A stretch of DNA of 64,000 bases from Gaiellasilicea sp963811885 (GCA_963811885.1 CAWETB010000014.1:186001-250000), one strand, 5' to 3'; shown: positions 18,036 to 27,423, counted from the stretch's first letter. Made by a program: numbers and translations. Notes: a model not told the origin generated them from the letters alone.

Positions 18036-18911
18036 CTAGCCGAGCGCGCGCTTGAACGCGCGCTCGCCGGCGGTTTGCTCGAGCCGCTCGAAGTGCTGCT
18101 CGGCGTAGGTGCGGAAGTCGAAGTCCAGGTCCGAGAGGGCCTGCTGGACGACTCCCCACATCGCCTCCCGGAAGTCGGACATGAAGCGCATCAGCGTCAG
18201 CGCGCGCTCCTGCTCGGGCGTCACGGTGCCGTAGTAGGCGTGCAGGAACTCGGCCGTGTCCGGCGCGGGCAGGCCGTTGTTGACGGCGAAGTTCGCCAGG
18301 TCGAAGAAGACGTCGCCCATCCCGGCGTACTCCCAGTCGACGATCCGGATCCGCGTGCCGTCGTCGATCAGGTTCGAGGTCAAGAGGTCGTTGTGGCAGG
18401 GGCGCTCGGGCACGGCGCCTCGGGCGCGCTCGACCTCGACAGCCAATTCTCGCGCCCGCTCGAAGCCGTCCGGCAACGCGATCCCGTGCGCGGTCGCGGT
18501 GGCTGCGTACGCCTCGACGACGCGGAAGGCGTCGAACCGCGCCGGGATCGGCGGCCCGTTGTGGATCGCGCGCAGCGCGTGCGCGATCCGCCGGAGCGGC
18601 TCCGGCTCGCGGATCGCCTCCGGGACGACGACCGTGCCCTCGAGGAAGCGCGTGACGAGGTAGCCCTCCGGCTCGAGAAACGAGATCACCTCCGGCCCGA
18701 CGCCGACGGCGGCTGCCGCGAGGGACGCCTCGTGCTCCGCGCGCCGGTCGATCCCGAGCAGCTCCGTGTCCCTGCCGCCGATCCGGAGCACGTACGTCCC
18801 CCCGTCGACCGAGACCTTGAAGTTGCGGTTCGTGATCCCGCCGCCGAGCGCCTCGATCCGCGCATCGCGGCCGGGCCAGACCCGCTCGACCATCTCCTCG
18901 ACACGCGGCAT
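18036..18911 (-). CDS. Choline/ethanolamine kinase-like phosphotransferase (APH fold)
   Basis: A 291-residue aminoglycoside-phosphotransferase-fold kinase. The catalytic loop is RPCHNDLLTSNLIDDG near residue 180 and the metal-binding motif is IRIVDWEYAGMGD near residue 198. The N-lobe contains LGGGITNRNFKVSVDG and a VLRIGG lysine-region strand. The HNDLLTSN and DWEYAG forms match LicA/choline kinases rather than drug-resistance enzymes. It likely phosphorylates choline or a related small alcohol; a neighbouring methylamine-type oxidase is only weakly suggestive of shared choline/glycine-betaine metabolism. Start ATG is followed by normal family N-terminus. Confidence 0.83.
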   Translation of the reverse strand: MPRVEEMVERVWPGRDARIEALGGGITNRNFKVSVDGGTYVLRIGGRDTELLGIDRRAEHEASLAAAAVGVGPEVISFLEPEGYLVTRFLEGTVVVPEAIREPEPLRRIAHALRAIHNGPPIPARFDAFRVVEAYAATATAHGIALPDGFERARELAVEVERARGAVPERPCHNDLLTSNLIDDGTRIRIVDWEYAGMGDVFFDLANFAVNNGLPAPDTAEFLHAYYGTVTPEQERALTLMRFMSDFREAMWGVVQQALSDLDFDFRTYAEQHFERLEQTAGERAFKRALG

Positions 18912-18922
18912 GTCGAGCGATC

Positions 18923-19222
18923 CTAGAGCAGCCGGATCAGAGCAGCCGTCACCGCCGCGACGACCATCACGACGAGCAGCGGCGCCCGCAGCCAGACCGC
19001 GATCCCGCCGGCCACGACCCCGGCCAGCCGCTCGTCGATCACGAGCTCACGGTCACCGCCGACGGTCTGGGTGACGACGAGGGCGGCGAGCATCGCCGGC
19101 GCGAGCACCTCGACGACCGACGCGACACGTGCCGGCAGCTCCCGCTTGCCGAGCAGCACCGGACCCGAGGCCTTGAAGGCGATCGTCACGGCGCCGACGA
19201 CCGCGATCACGAGCCAGCTCAC
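18923..19222 (-). CDS. azlD: AzlD-family branched-chain amino acid exporter small subunit
   Basis: A 99-residue protein with four hydrophobic segments, starting MSWLVIAVVGAVTIAFKASG and including ASVVEVLAPAMLAALVVTQT, characteristic of AzlD. With AzlC it forms a two-component exporter of branched-chain amino acids (and the analogue azaleucine). The GTG start overlaps the AzlC stop (GTGA). Twelve nucleotides separate its end from the phosphotransferase start, so the three genes may be one transcript. Confidence 0.88.
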   Translation of the reverse strand: MSWLVIAVVGAVTIAFKASGPVLLGKRELPARVASVVEVLAPAMLAALVVTQTVGGDRELVIDERLAGVVAGGIAVWLRAPLLVVMVVAAVTAALIRLL

Positions 19223-19870
19223 CGGAGCAGTCCGATCAGTGCGGCGAGGCTGGCGGCCACGATCGGCACGCCGGGCGGCGCGAACGGAAGCAGCACGAGG
19301 GTGATCCCACCTGCGACGAGGGCGGTCGCGAGCGCACGGCGATTGCGCAGGTACGGCGCCAGCAGGGCGAGGAAGAGCGCGGGGAAGGCCGCGTCGAGGC
19401 CGATCGCCTCCGGGTCGAGCAGGTCGCCGATGACCGTGCCGAGCGCGGTGCCGCCGACCCAGACGACATAGAGGACCAGCCCGGCCCCGATCAGGACGCG
19501 GTACTCGAACCGGCCGCTCCGGCCGGCGAGCGCCCACGACTCGTCGACGATCAGCTGCGACTCGAGCGCCCGCCGCCGGCGCGAGCCGGGGAAGATCGAC
19601 GCCACCGCCAGGCTGAGCGGCACGTAGCGCGCGTTGAGCAGCAGGGCGGCAACGATCGCGCCGCGGCGCCGCCGCCGTCCTCGAGAATCGACGCCCGCGG
19701 CGAACTGAGCCGAGCCCGGCGAACGTCGTCGCCGACATGACGACCGCGCCGAGCCGCGCCGAGCCCGGAGTCGATCGCGAGCAGGCCGAACGATGCGCCG
19801 AAGAGGAGCGGCGCGATCGCAAGCGGCAGCGCGGCACGCACGCCGTCCCGGGTGCGCGACCTGACACGCG
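19219..19870 (-). CDS. azlC: AzlC-family branched-chain amino acid exporter large subunit; several frameshifts
   Basis: The C-terminal two-thirds is clean from PLSLAVASIFPGSRRRRALE through SQLIVDESWAL to LAALIGLLR. The N-terminus is recognisable as RAALPLAIAPLLFGASFG, then LGAVVMSATTFAG and AASILEDGGGAAA, but these lie in different frames, so at least three indels are needed between 19650 and 19800. AzlC proteins of about 230 residues carry exactly this order. The start is uncertain: GTG codons near 19838 or 19873 are candidates. It is paired with AzlD by a 4-nt overlap. A strong hairpin lies just upstream. Confidence 0.78.
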
Positions 19871-19889
19871 TGAAGCTAGCAGAGAGCGT

Positions 19890-19915
19890 GTGGGGGCGGC
19901 CGGAGCCGCCCCCAC
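19890..19915 (-). terminator. Hairpin terminator after the 5'-nucleotidase gene
   Basis: A perfect 11-bp stem GTGGGGGCGGC / GCCGCCCCCAC closes a CGGA loop, 13 nt past the proposed stop of the 5'-nucleotidase gene and before azlC. No U-tract follows on either strand, as is common for intrinsic-like terminators in high-GC Actinobacteria. Confidence 0.65.
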
Positions 19916-19927
19916 AGCGGGTTGCGC

Positions 19928-21768
19928 CTACGGGAGCCGGGTGATCCGATTCAGCGGCGGCGGCCCGATCGGCGAGTTCTGCCTGGAAGTACCGCACGAC
20001 CGCGTCGAGGTCGACCTCGCCGCCGAGCGGGTTCGTGCAGCTGCGTGAAGACGCTGAACCCGTCACCGCCGTCGGCGAGGAACGAGTTCATCGTCACGCG
20101 GTAGCTCGACGCCGGGTTCACGGTGACGCCGTCGATCTTGATCGACGCGGGGTCGACCTTGTTCCCGCCGGTGCCGCTCATGCGTGTACGTGTACCGGAG
20201 GCTGTCCGACGGCAGCAGGATGCGCGGGCTCGGCGTCTGCACGACGAACTGCTGCTCGAGCAGCGTCGTCGATCTGCGCGCCCGTGCAGGTCTTGACGAC
20301 GAGCGTGTTCGAGAACGGCTGCACGGTGAACATCTCGCCGTACGTGACCTCGCCCGGCTGCCTCGCCACCGCTGATCTGGTTGATAAAGAGGCTCGGCCC
20401 GCACGCCGCCGGGGTTCATGAACGCGACCACCGACGCCGCCGAAGTCCTCGCCTTCGTCGGCTTCGAGCTGGGCGTCCGCGATCACGTCGCCCATCGGCT
20501 GCTCGCCCGAGGCGACCTGGCCGCTCGGCGTGTCGCGCGCCGACGGCAGGTCCGCGGTGATCGTGCCGATCACGCGGTTGCGCGATCGGATCGGAGAGCT
20601 GCTTGTACCGCGCGAGCAGCGCCGTCGTCGCCCGGGTCCTTCGCGACGGTCTGCGTGACGACGTTGTTGTCCGCGCGTCGCCGAGACGACGTCGCCGGTC
20701 GCCGGTCGATGGTCAGGTCGATCGACGGTGATCACCCGGCCGAACGAGGCCGCACTCGTGACGAGCCGGTTGTTGATCGTGCAGATGTACGGCGCGTGCG
20801 TGTGCGCGCTGACGACGACGTCGACTGCCGGGATCGAGCCGGTTGACGACGTCGAGCAGGTCGGGCCCGGTGAAGTTCTGGCAGTTGTCGACGTTCGTGA
20901 AGCCGCCCGCGTGAGGCGGCGCGTTCTGGAAGCCGCCCTGGTGCAGGAGCAGCACGATCGTCTCGACGCTGCGCTGCTTCAGGAGCGGCACGAGCGCGTT
21001 GACCGTGTCCGCCTCGTCGAGGAAGTCGAGCCCGGCGACGCCGGTCGGGGTGACGACGAGCGGCGTGCCCTCGAGCGTCTCGCCGATGAACGCGATCTTC
21101 TCGCCCGTCGAGGTGTTCACGATCTGGTACGGCGGCAGCAGCGGGTTGCCCGTGCTCTTGTCGGTCACGTTCGCCGCGAGGTACTGGAAGACCGAGCCGT
21201 AGAACGGCGTGCCGTCCTGGCAGCCGTCGACCGGGTGACAGCCGTCCGCGCGCGCCGGCGCGTAGGCGTGCCGCTGTTCGCGCCGCCGCCGGCGTGGCTC
21301 GCGGTTGCCGTACTGCATCCGCAGCAGCTCGGCCTTGCCCTCGTCGAACTCGTGGTTGCCGACGCCGATCGTGTCGAGACCGACGTAGTTCATGAACTCG
21401 ATCGTCGGCTCGTCGTGGAACAGACCCGACAGCGAGCGGGCTGCCGCCGATCAGATCGCCCGCGCCGACGACGTACGTGTCCGGACGTTCTCCGAGCCGA
21501 GCGCCTTCAGGTGCGTGGCGAAGTACTCGGCGCCGCCGGCGGGACGATCGCCGCGGCCCCGTCGCCGGGTTCGACCACCCCGTCTGGATCGTCCCGGCGT
21601 CCCGGCCTCCAGATGCCCGTGGAAGTCGTTGAACGCCAGCAGCTTGACCGTCGTCAGCTTCGGCGGCTTCGGCTTCGGGTCGGGCTTTGCGCTCGGCGCA
21701 GCAAGTGCCGCCGGCGTGAAGGCGACCGCGAGCGCGAACGCCGCAATCGCCACCAGTGATCTCTTCAT
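19928..21768 (-). CDS. Secreted bifunctional metallophosphatase/5'-nucleotidase, UshA-like; multiple frameshifts
   Basis: Extracytoplasmic nucleotidase that would release nucleosides and phosphate from nucleotides. A Sec signal peptide (MKRSLVAIAAFALAVAFTPA, ending ALAA) is followed by the metal-binding VKLLAFNDFHGHLEAG, then LDTIGVGNHEFDEGKAEL, and the C-terminal nucleotidase domain with SYRVTMNSFLADGGDGF. The frame changes about a dozen times between 20040 and 21600, and no frame runs intact. After the last correction (an extra A near 20000) the end reads NSPIGPPPLNRITRLP with a TAG, typical for the family. ATG start. It is probably functional in the organism if the indels are sequence errors. 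Confidence 0.82.
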
Positions 21769-21789
21769 GTTGCTCCTTCTCCCCCTTGG

Positions 21790-24700
21790 TTAACCGTTCA
21801 GGAGCAGCTGCGCCTCGAGGACGAGGGCGGCGGCTGCGGTTGGAGTGATGAACCTCGGCGTCTTGTCCTGGACCTGCGCGATGAACGCGCGGAGCTGGTC
21901 GTCACCGACGGTCGGCACGCGGTCGAGGTGCTGCCGAAGCTGCGTGCACGTGTTGTTCCCGGTGATCGCCCCCGTCTGGCAGTAGTAGTCGAGCAGCGCC
22001 TGCAGCCGCGCGAGCGTGGCTTCGAGCGCGAACCGGGAGGCCATCGGATCGTGGTCGGAGAGACCACGCGCTCCGTCACCCGGGTAGTCCGCTGCGAAGT
22101 CGGCGTTCACGTGCGCCACCCGCGCCTGGGCGAGCTCGGCGAGCAGGTTGTCGGTGACGAACTGGCCGTCGAGCGTCTGGGCCATGCCGAGGAACACGTA
22201 CGAATAGGCGGCCGCGGGAACCTGGGCGACCATCGTGTCCCACAGGTTCTCCAGCCCCTGGTCGTACAGCGGGCCGAGCTGGTCGCTCGGCGGCTGCAGC
22301 GGGTCATCGGGCCGCGGGAACACATTGAAGTCGCCGCCCGCGACGACCCGGACGCCGGCTCCGAGGGCGTCGACGATCTGAGCGAGGTAGCGGGCCTGCT
22401 CGCGCCGTTGCGCCACACGGCCGTCCGGCGTCGACGAGAAGTGGTTCGAGATCGCGTAGACGTCGATCCATGCCCCGACACCGACCGCCGTCCGCCAGAC
22501 CCGGAACAGCCCGACCTGTGGATCGCGGGTGTACACCTCGACGCCGTCTCGCTGGCTCGCCGGCATGCGCAAGGATCTCCGGTGGCAGCGGCGCATTCAG
22601 CGACTTCGGGTTCTGCACCTGCGTGTTGTAGGCGTTGCCCTGCGTCGACATAGCTGACCTGGGGGTTCGAGCCGAGCACCGGATGTGCCGGCGTCGCGGG
22701 CAGCAGCTCGACCCGGTCGGTCCGGTACATCAGCGCCGCGACGATGCCGCGGTCGTCGGCGCCGTCCCGGTCGTAGGCCGCGTCGTACGCGCACGCCGCT
22801 CTGGGCCTTGATGCGCAGCGCCAGCTCCTGCAGCGTGTCGGGCTTGCCGTCCGCGTTGTCGGCGGTGCCGCAGACGAGTGACCCGGCGGAGACGGTGCAG
22901 ATGTCCTGATCCTCGGCCTCCTGCACGAGCAGGATGTCCGGCGCGTGGAGGTCACCGACGATCTGCTGCGCGATCAGCCCCAGTCGCTCCTGATAGACCG
23001 CGTCGCTTGCCGGCACATAGTCGAACGGCGGGCTGACGCCCGGGCATCCCGTGTTGCCGGTGAAGTCGCAACCGTCGTTCGGGTCGTCGCGATAGTCGTA
23101 GAGGTTCTCGACGTTGTAGTCGCCGACGGAGTACTGGATCTGCCTGTTGCCGGCGGTCGGCGGCGCGTTCAGCGCCGGGTCGATGCCGTTCGCGAGCGAG
23201 GGCGTCACCTCGGTCTCGAGGCGGTACTTGTTGAACGAGAAGTTCAGCCCGCCGACGAGCGCGTTCGTGACGTGCGCGAACGTCCGACTTGGCGGCAGCA
23301 ACAGCGTGTTGTCGTTCGCGAGCGACTTCAGGCCGAGCGCGCCGACGAGGATCCTGAAGCCATTGCCGTTGTCGACCAGACCGGGCAGGTCGTCGAGCGG
23401 ATGGGCGTCGCGGAAGACCCGCTGCGCGTAGCCAGTCCGCTGCGCGATCTCGCTGTCGCCGCGGACGAGCCACATCTCGGCGTCCGCCGTGCCCGGGAAG
23501 ACGTCGAGGCCGTCCGTCACGAGCGAGTTGCCCGGTACGCGGAGGCGCATGCTCTCGAGGCGCTCCCAGTAGGTATTGGCGGTATCCAGAACGGACGGAG
23601 GGTTGGCGTCGACGGGACGGGATCAGCGCGTCGACGTCCAGCGCCGTGCCCGTCATCGTGACGAAGCGCGGGCTCGCCAACTGCGTGAAGTTGAAGAACT
23701 CGGCCACGGCACCACGCAGGACGATCTCGTCGCCGACCTGCGGGATGTAGCTCGGCTGGCCCGCGACGACGTTGAGGACGTCGGGGAAACCGCCCATGAA
23801 GACCCAGATGCCGTCGGACGTCGTCGAGTCGCCGTCGGACTGCGCGGCGGTGTTCTGGATGAAGAAGCCGTACTGGTTGAGGCCGGCTGCCGTCCGCGCG
23901 AGCGTCTTCTCGTAGATGACCCCCTTGACGAAGACGGTTGCCCCGTTCCCGTTACCGCTCGCCGGCGCAAACGGTGACCGGTGCGTGAGCCCGTTGCCGG
24001 CGACCGATCCCTGCACGGAGCCGATCGTCTTGATCTCGGTGACGGTGACGGTGAACGAGCAGCTCGCCGACTGCGGAGCCGCGTCGTTGTTGGCTGCCGT
24101 GACCTGCACCGTGTAGGTGCCGGGAGCAACCGTGTCCGCGACCGACAGAGTGGCCGTGGCGGTGCCGCCGACGGCGCCGGCCGGAGCCTGGCTCGTGATC
24201 GCGATCCCGGCTGCCGGCGGAGTCACGGTCGCGCTGAAGCCCGTGACGGTGCCGTCGGCGTCCGAGGCGGTGATGCTCCTGGTCGCGGCCTCACCCTGGA
24301 GTGTCGTCAGGGCGCCGCCGCACGTGACGCTTACCGGCTGGTTCGGCGGCGGGCCGCCGCAGAGCACAGGCGACGACGCCGTGTTGCGCGGCGTGGGAGC
24401 ACCGGTGGTCGAGAAATCGGTGGAGTTGTTGTCGGTGTCGGTGCAGCCGTTGTCCAGCCGCAGCGCCGCCACAGTCGCGGAGATCGTGCCGGTAGGCCCG
24501 GTGCCCTCGAAGCAGGTCGTACCGGTGCCGTAGCCGACGACGTCGACGGCGCCGGTCGTGGGACAAATCGTTCCAGCAGTGATCAGAGTCGCGTTCGAGA
24601 GCAGCGCCACCTTGCCGGCGCCGGCTGCCATCGCGATCGACCCGGTCGCATCGGGGGTCGGCGTGTCCACGGTTCCCCCGGCGCCCTGCGCCTCCCGGAC

Positions 24701-24985
24701 GAGGAAGTAGCCGCCCGCGGGGATCGTTCCGGACAGGTCGGTCTTCTGCCAGTTGGTGCCGGCCGTCGCGGCGTACTGGACCGACCACCCTGCGAGGCTG
24801 ATCGCAGCGGCCGTCCGGTTGTGCAGCTCGATGAAGTCCTGCTTGATCGTCGAGCCGGCGTTACCGCCGCCGCCGTAGACCTGACTGATGACGACGTTTC
24901 CCGCAGCGAACGCGTTCCCCGCGCCTGCGAGCGCAAGCAATGTCGCGACCGCATGCGAGCAGCCGCAGTCGAAGATGAGCCACAA
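21790..24985 (-). CDS. Secreted lamin-tail-domain extracellular nuclease (ExeM/NucH-like); frameshifts
   Basis: About 1060 residues if repaired. After a hydrophobic signal region (VATLLALAGAGNAFAAGN) comes a lamin tail domain, residues 30-180 (VVISQVYGGGGNAGSTIKQD, FIELHNRTAAAISLAGWSVQ). It is followed by an Ig-like domain, an OB-fold region near GVIYEKTLARTAAGLNQYGF, and an endonuclease/exonuclease/phosphatase domain (IQYSVGDYNVENLYDYRDD, then ILLVQEAED, VVAGGDFNVFPR, RGLSDHDPM). This order is that of ExeM-type extracellular DNases. Frames break near 23610, 22800, 22640 and 22570. The start is uncertain (TTG chosen). It lies 21 nt before the 5'-nucleotidase, so the pair probably degrades external DNA stepwise to nucleosides. 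Confidence 0.85.
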
Positions 24986-25138
24986 GAATTCCTCCCCTGA
25001 TGTTGACGAGCTCCCCCGAAACGGACCTGGCCCACTCGGCCGGGTCCGCGGCGACTTTAACGTGTCAGTCGCCCGGTGCCAACCCGGTTCTCGACTTCCT
25101 CACCGGCTGCAGGCATACTTCGAGACGTCCCGACGACG

Positions 25139-25147
25139 AAGGAGGTG
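25139..25147 (+). promoter_or_regulatory. Near-perfect Shine-Dalgarno of the rsgA leader peptide
   Basis: AAGGAGGTG is fully complementary to the 3' end of bacterial 16S rRNA and sits 8 nt before an ATG. It is the strongest ribosome-binding site in the window, yet it drives only a 14-codon frame, which is why the short frame is taken seriously. Confidence 0.7.
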
Positions 25148-25155
25148 CGAACAAG

Positions 25156-25200
25156 ATGACAAAGCTTGCCCCCTTCGCCTATAGAGCTTCGCGGCTCTAG
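25156..25200 (+). CDS. 14-residue leader peptide upstream of rsgA
   Basis: The peptide MTKLAPFAYRASRL begins at an ATG 8 nt after a near-perfect Shine-Dalgarno and ends at TAG, 93 nt before the rsgA start. Its last five codons form one arm-loop-arm of a 6-bp hairpin (TAGAGC/GCTCTA) that includes most of its own stop codon. A second GC hairpin lies between it and rsgA. The arrangement is that of a translation-monitored leader: ribosome position on the short frame would decide which downstream structure forms. There is no direct evidence that it is translated or that it stalls ribosomes. Confidence 0.5.
   Translation: MTKLAPFAYRASRL
25182..25199 (+). promoter_or_regulatory. Hairpin 1 within the leader-peptide frame
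   Basis: Arms TAGAGC and GCTCTA pair around the loop TTCGCG. The 3' arm overlaps the stop codon of the leader peptide, so a terminating ribosome would melt it. Modest stability; its interest comes from its position. Confidence 0.4.
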
Positions 25201-25238
25201 GTCCGTCGGCACACCCGGCAGCTCCTCGAGTCGCTCGT

Positions 25239-25260
25239 GCGCGCGCATAGCGTCGCGCGC
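25239..25260 (+). promoter_or_regulatory. Hairpin 2 between leader peptide and rsgA
   Basis: Perfect 7-bp GC-only arms GCGCGCG/CGCGCGC with an 8-nt loop, followed by the pyrimidine-rich CTTTCCCTTCACTTCTC. It could be an attenuator or a structure that positions the following rsgA ribosome-binding site. Confidence 0.4.
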
Positions 25261-25293
25261 CTTTCCCTTCACTTCTCGCTCAAGGAGCCTCGC

Positions 25294-26370
25294 TTGTACG
25301 CATTGCAGGACCTCGGCTGGACTGACAGCCACACAACCGAGTTCGAACCCCATGCCGCGGGCGGTCTGCTGCCCGCGCGCGTCGCAGCGCAGCACCGCGG
25401 CGCCTACGTCCTCTTCTCCGAGCTCGGCGAGCTGCGGGCCGACACGGCCGGCCGGCTCTCGCACGAGGCGAGCGGCGCCGGCGAGCTGCCGGCCGTCGGC
25501 GACTGGGTCGCGATCGCCGCCCGGCCCGAAGAGGGAGCCGCGACGATCCAGCACGTCTTCGCCCGGCGGACGAAGTTCTCGCGCAAGGTCGCCCTCAACG
25601 CGGCCGAGGAGCAGGTGCTCGCGGCGAACGTCGACGCCGTCTTCATCGTCATGTCCCTGAACGAGGACTTCAACGTCCGCCGCCTCGAGCGCTACATCAC
25701 GATGGCGTGGGAGAGCGGCGCGCAGCCGGTGATCGTCCTGACGAAGACCGACCTCTGCCCCGACTGGGAGCTGCGCGTGCTCGAGGTCGAGGCGATCGCG
25801 TTCGGCGTCCCCGTGCACGCGATCTCGAACATCTCCGGCGAAGGTCTCGACCTCGTTCGCGCCCACCTGACTCCCGGCCGGACGATCGCGCTGCTCGGCT
25901 CATCGGGCGTCGGCAAGTCGACCCTCGTGAACACGTTCGCCGGCGAGGAGCTGCTCGCGACGCAGGAGATCCGCGAGGACGACGGCGAGGGCCGCCACAC
26001 GACGACCCACCGCCAGCTCGTGTTGCTCCCCGACGGCGGGCTCGTGCTCGACACGCCGGGGATGCGGGAGCTGCAGCTCTGGGAGTCGTCGGACGGGATC
26101 GCGGAGACGTTCTCGGACGTCGAGGAGCTCGCGACCCAGTGCCGCTTCTCCGACTGCGCCCACCGCACCGAGCCCGGATGCGCGGTGCAGGCGGCGATCG
26201 AGGACGGATCGTTGCCGTTCGAGCGCTGGGCGAGCTACAAGAAGCTGCAGCGGGAGCTCGCGCACCTCGAGCGCCGGCTCGACAAGCGCCTTCAGGCGGA
26301 GGAGCGGAAGCGCTGGGCGAAGGTCGGCGCACAGGGCCGGGCGAACATGCGTGCGAAGGGCCGCTATTGA
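25294..26370 (+). CDS. rsgA: Ribosome small-subunit-dependent GTPase RsgA
   Basis: A 358-residue circularly permuted GTPase acting in late 30S subunit maturation. An N-terminal OB domain (residues 15-100) precedes the GTPase with motif order G4-G5-G1-G3: VLTKTDLC, then VHAISNISG, Walker A ALLGSSGVGKSTLVNT, and VLDTPGMREL. The C-terminal zinc site is CRFSDCAHRTEPGCAV, giving Cys, Cys, His, Cys. The TTG start is chosen because AAGGAG lies 7 nt before it and the protein then begins LYALQDLGWTDSH; longer reading from an upstream GTG would add an unlikely basic stretch. It is preceded by a leader peptide with hairpins and followed immediately by a strong bidirectional terminator. Confidence 0.93.
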   Translation: MYALQDLGWTDSHTTEFEPHAAGGLLPARVAAQHRGAYVLFSELGELRADTAGRLSHEASGAGELPAVGDWVAIAARPEEGAATIQHVFARRTKFSRKVALNAAEEQVLAANVDAVFIVMSLNEDFNVRRLERYITMAWESGAQPVIVLTKTDLCPDWELRVLEVEAIAFGVPVHAISNISGEGLDLVRAHLTPGRTIALLGSSGVGKSTLVNTFAGEELLATQEIREDDGEGRHTTTHRQLVLLPDGGLVLDTPGMRELQLWESSDGIAETFSDVEELATQCRFSDCAHRTEPGCAVQAAIEDGSLPFERWASYKKLQRELAHLERRLDKRLQAEERKRWAKVGAQGRANMRAKGRY

Positions 26371-26404
26371 GTCTCGCCGGCTGACGGGCGTCAGCCGGCG
26401 AGAC
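26371..26404. terminator. Bidirectional terminator between rsgA and the collagen-like gene
   Basis: A perfect 15-bp stem (GTCTCGCCGGCTGAC and its complement) with a GGGC loop begins directly after the rsgA TGA and ends 14 nt before the stop of the convergent gene. Its symmetry would serve both transcripts. There is only a weak T-rich run (GGCTTTCGG) after it. Confidence 0.85.
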
Positions 26405-26418
26405 TGGCTTTCGGCCGC

Positions 26419-27423
26419 TCAGCCGACGTTCGCTGCTCCCTGGGTCACGGTTGTCGTGAACGCCCAGTCCGTGGCGGCGTCGTCGGTGTCGCTTCCGTTG
26501 GGAATGCGTGACAGCGAGCCCGCGACCGTGTTCGAGTCCGCGGTCGCAGTCGGGAGCACCGTGCCCTCGACGAGGTCGTAGGTCGCTCCGCCGATCGTCG
26601 CAGCCTCGATCGCGCCTTCGTACGAGAGCGCGTCGAGCAGGGCGCCGCCGGCGCCGATCAGCGCCACGCCGTCGGGAGCGCCGTTCTGGGCGTCGGCCTC
26701 GACGACCAGGTACCCGCCCGCGGCGAGGGTGCCGGTGAGCGCCCGCCGCAGGTACTCGTTCCCCGTGCCGCCGTCGACGAGCACGAGCGAGATGCCCGTG
26801 AGGTCGGCAGCAGCGTCGCCGGCGTTGTAGATCTCGATGAAGCCGCCGCTGTCGGCGCCGACCTGGTCGTAGTCGATCTCGTTGATCACGAGCTCGGACG
26901 AACCGGGCGGAGGCGGCGGCGGCGTGCCTCCCTCCTCGCACGTGAGCACGATCGCCCCGTCGATCTCGGTCTCGACGGAGACCGTCCCCTGCGTCGCGGT
27001 GCTCGTGGTGCAGGCGATCCCGTTCAACGCCTCGATCGCCGCGATCGTCCCGCCCGGACCAGGAGGCCCTGCCGGTCCCGCAGGCCCGGTCGGACCTGCC
27101 GGTCCGGTCTCGCCGCGCGGCCCCGGGTCACCCTTCGCGCCGGCAGGCCCGGGAGCCCCGTCCTTGCCGTCGGCGCCTGCAGGCCCGGCCGGCCCGGCCG
27201 GGCCTTTCACGTTCCAGCTCAGCGCCTGCTCCGACCGCTTGCACGTCTTCCCGGCGGAGGGGATCAGCAGGACGCCGGACTTGTGCCGGCAGGCCTTGAT
27301 CACGCCGTCGTCGGCGGCCGCCTCGAGCCCGGCCGTCGCACCCGCGCCGCCGACCGTGAGCGCGAGCGCGATCACACCGAGCGCAACGGTGCGCAGTGTC
27401 AGCTTTCGAATCCGTGTCGTCAT
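26419..27423 (-). CDS. Secreted collagen-like protein with lamin tail domain
   Basis: A 334-residue surface or secreted protein. A signal peptide (MTTRIRKLTLRTVALGVIAL and following, cut near GATAG) leads to a small domain with CRHKSGVLLIPSAGKTCK, then 17 Gly-X-Y triplets (residues 73-125), a short linker with a proline run, and a C-terminal lamin tail domain starting SSELVINEIDYDQVG and containing GGFIEIYNAGDAAADLTG. The ATG follows GAGGAGG. The collagen part could form a triple helix displaying the lamin tail domains. The lamin tail domain recurs in the nuclease 1.4 kb away, hinting at a shared anchoring role. Confidence 0.85.
   Translation of the reverse strand: MTTRIRKLTLRTVALGVIALALTVGGAGATAGLEAAADDGVIKACRHKSGVLLIPSAGKTCKRSEQALSWNVKGPAGPAGPAGADGKDGAPGPAGAKGDPGPRGETGPAGPTGPAGPAGPPGPGGTIAAIEALNGIACTTSTATQGTVSVETEIDGAIVLTCEEGGTPPPPPPGSSELVINEIDYDQVGADSGGFIEIYNAGDAAADLTGISLVLVDGGTGNEYLRRALTGTLAAGGYLVVEADAQNGAPDGVALIGAGGALLDALSYEGAIEAATIGGATYDLVEGTVLPTATADSNTVAGSLSRIPNGSDTDDAATDWAFTTTVTQGAANVG
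27048..27206 (-). repeat. Collagen-like Gly-X-Y repeat region
   Basis: Seventeen consecutive Gly-X-Y codon triplets, dominated by GPA, with GAD, GKD, GDP, GPR and GET interspersed. The repeat sits inside the collagen-like gene and is the only clear coding repeat in the window. Repeat-number variation between strains would be expected here. Confidence 0.9.

Noticed and set aside
19890..19915. GC hairpin considered as an azlC riboswitch or operator.
   Set aside because: It directly follows the end of the upstream nucleotidase gene and is a simple perfect stem-loop, so a terminator is the simpler reading.
27048..27206. GC-rich repeats in the collagen-like gene considered as a CRISPR or minisatellite array.
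   Set aside because: The periodicity is 9 bases of in-frame Gly-X-Y codons with no spacers, so it is coding repeat.
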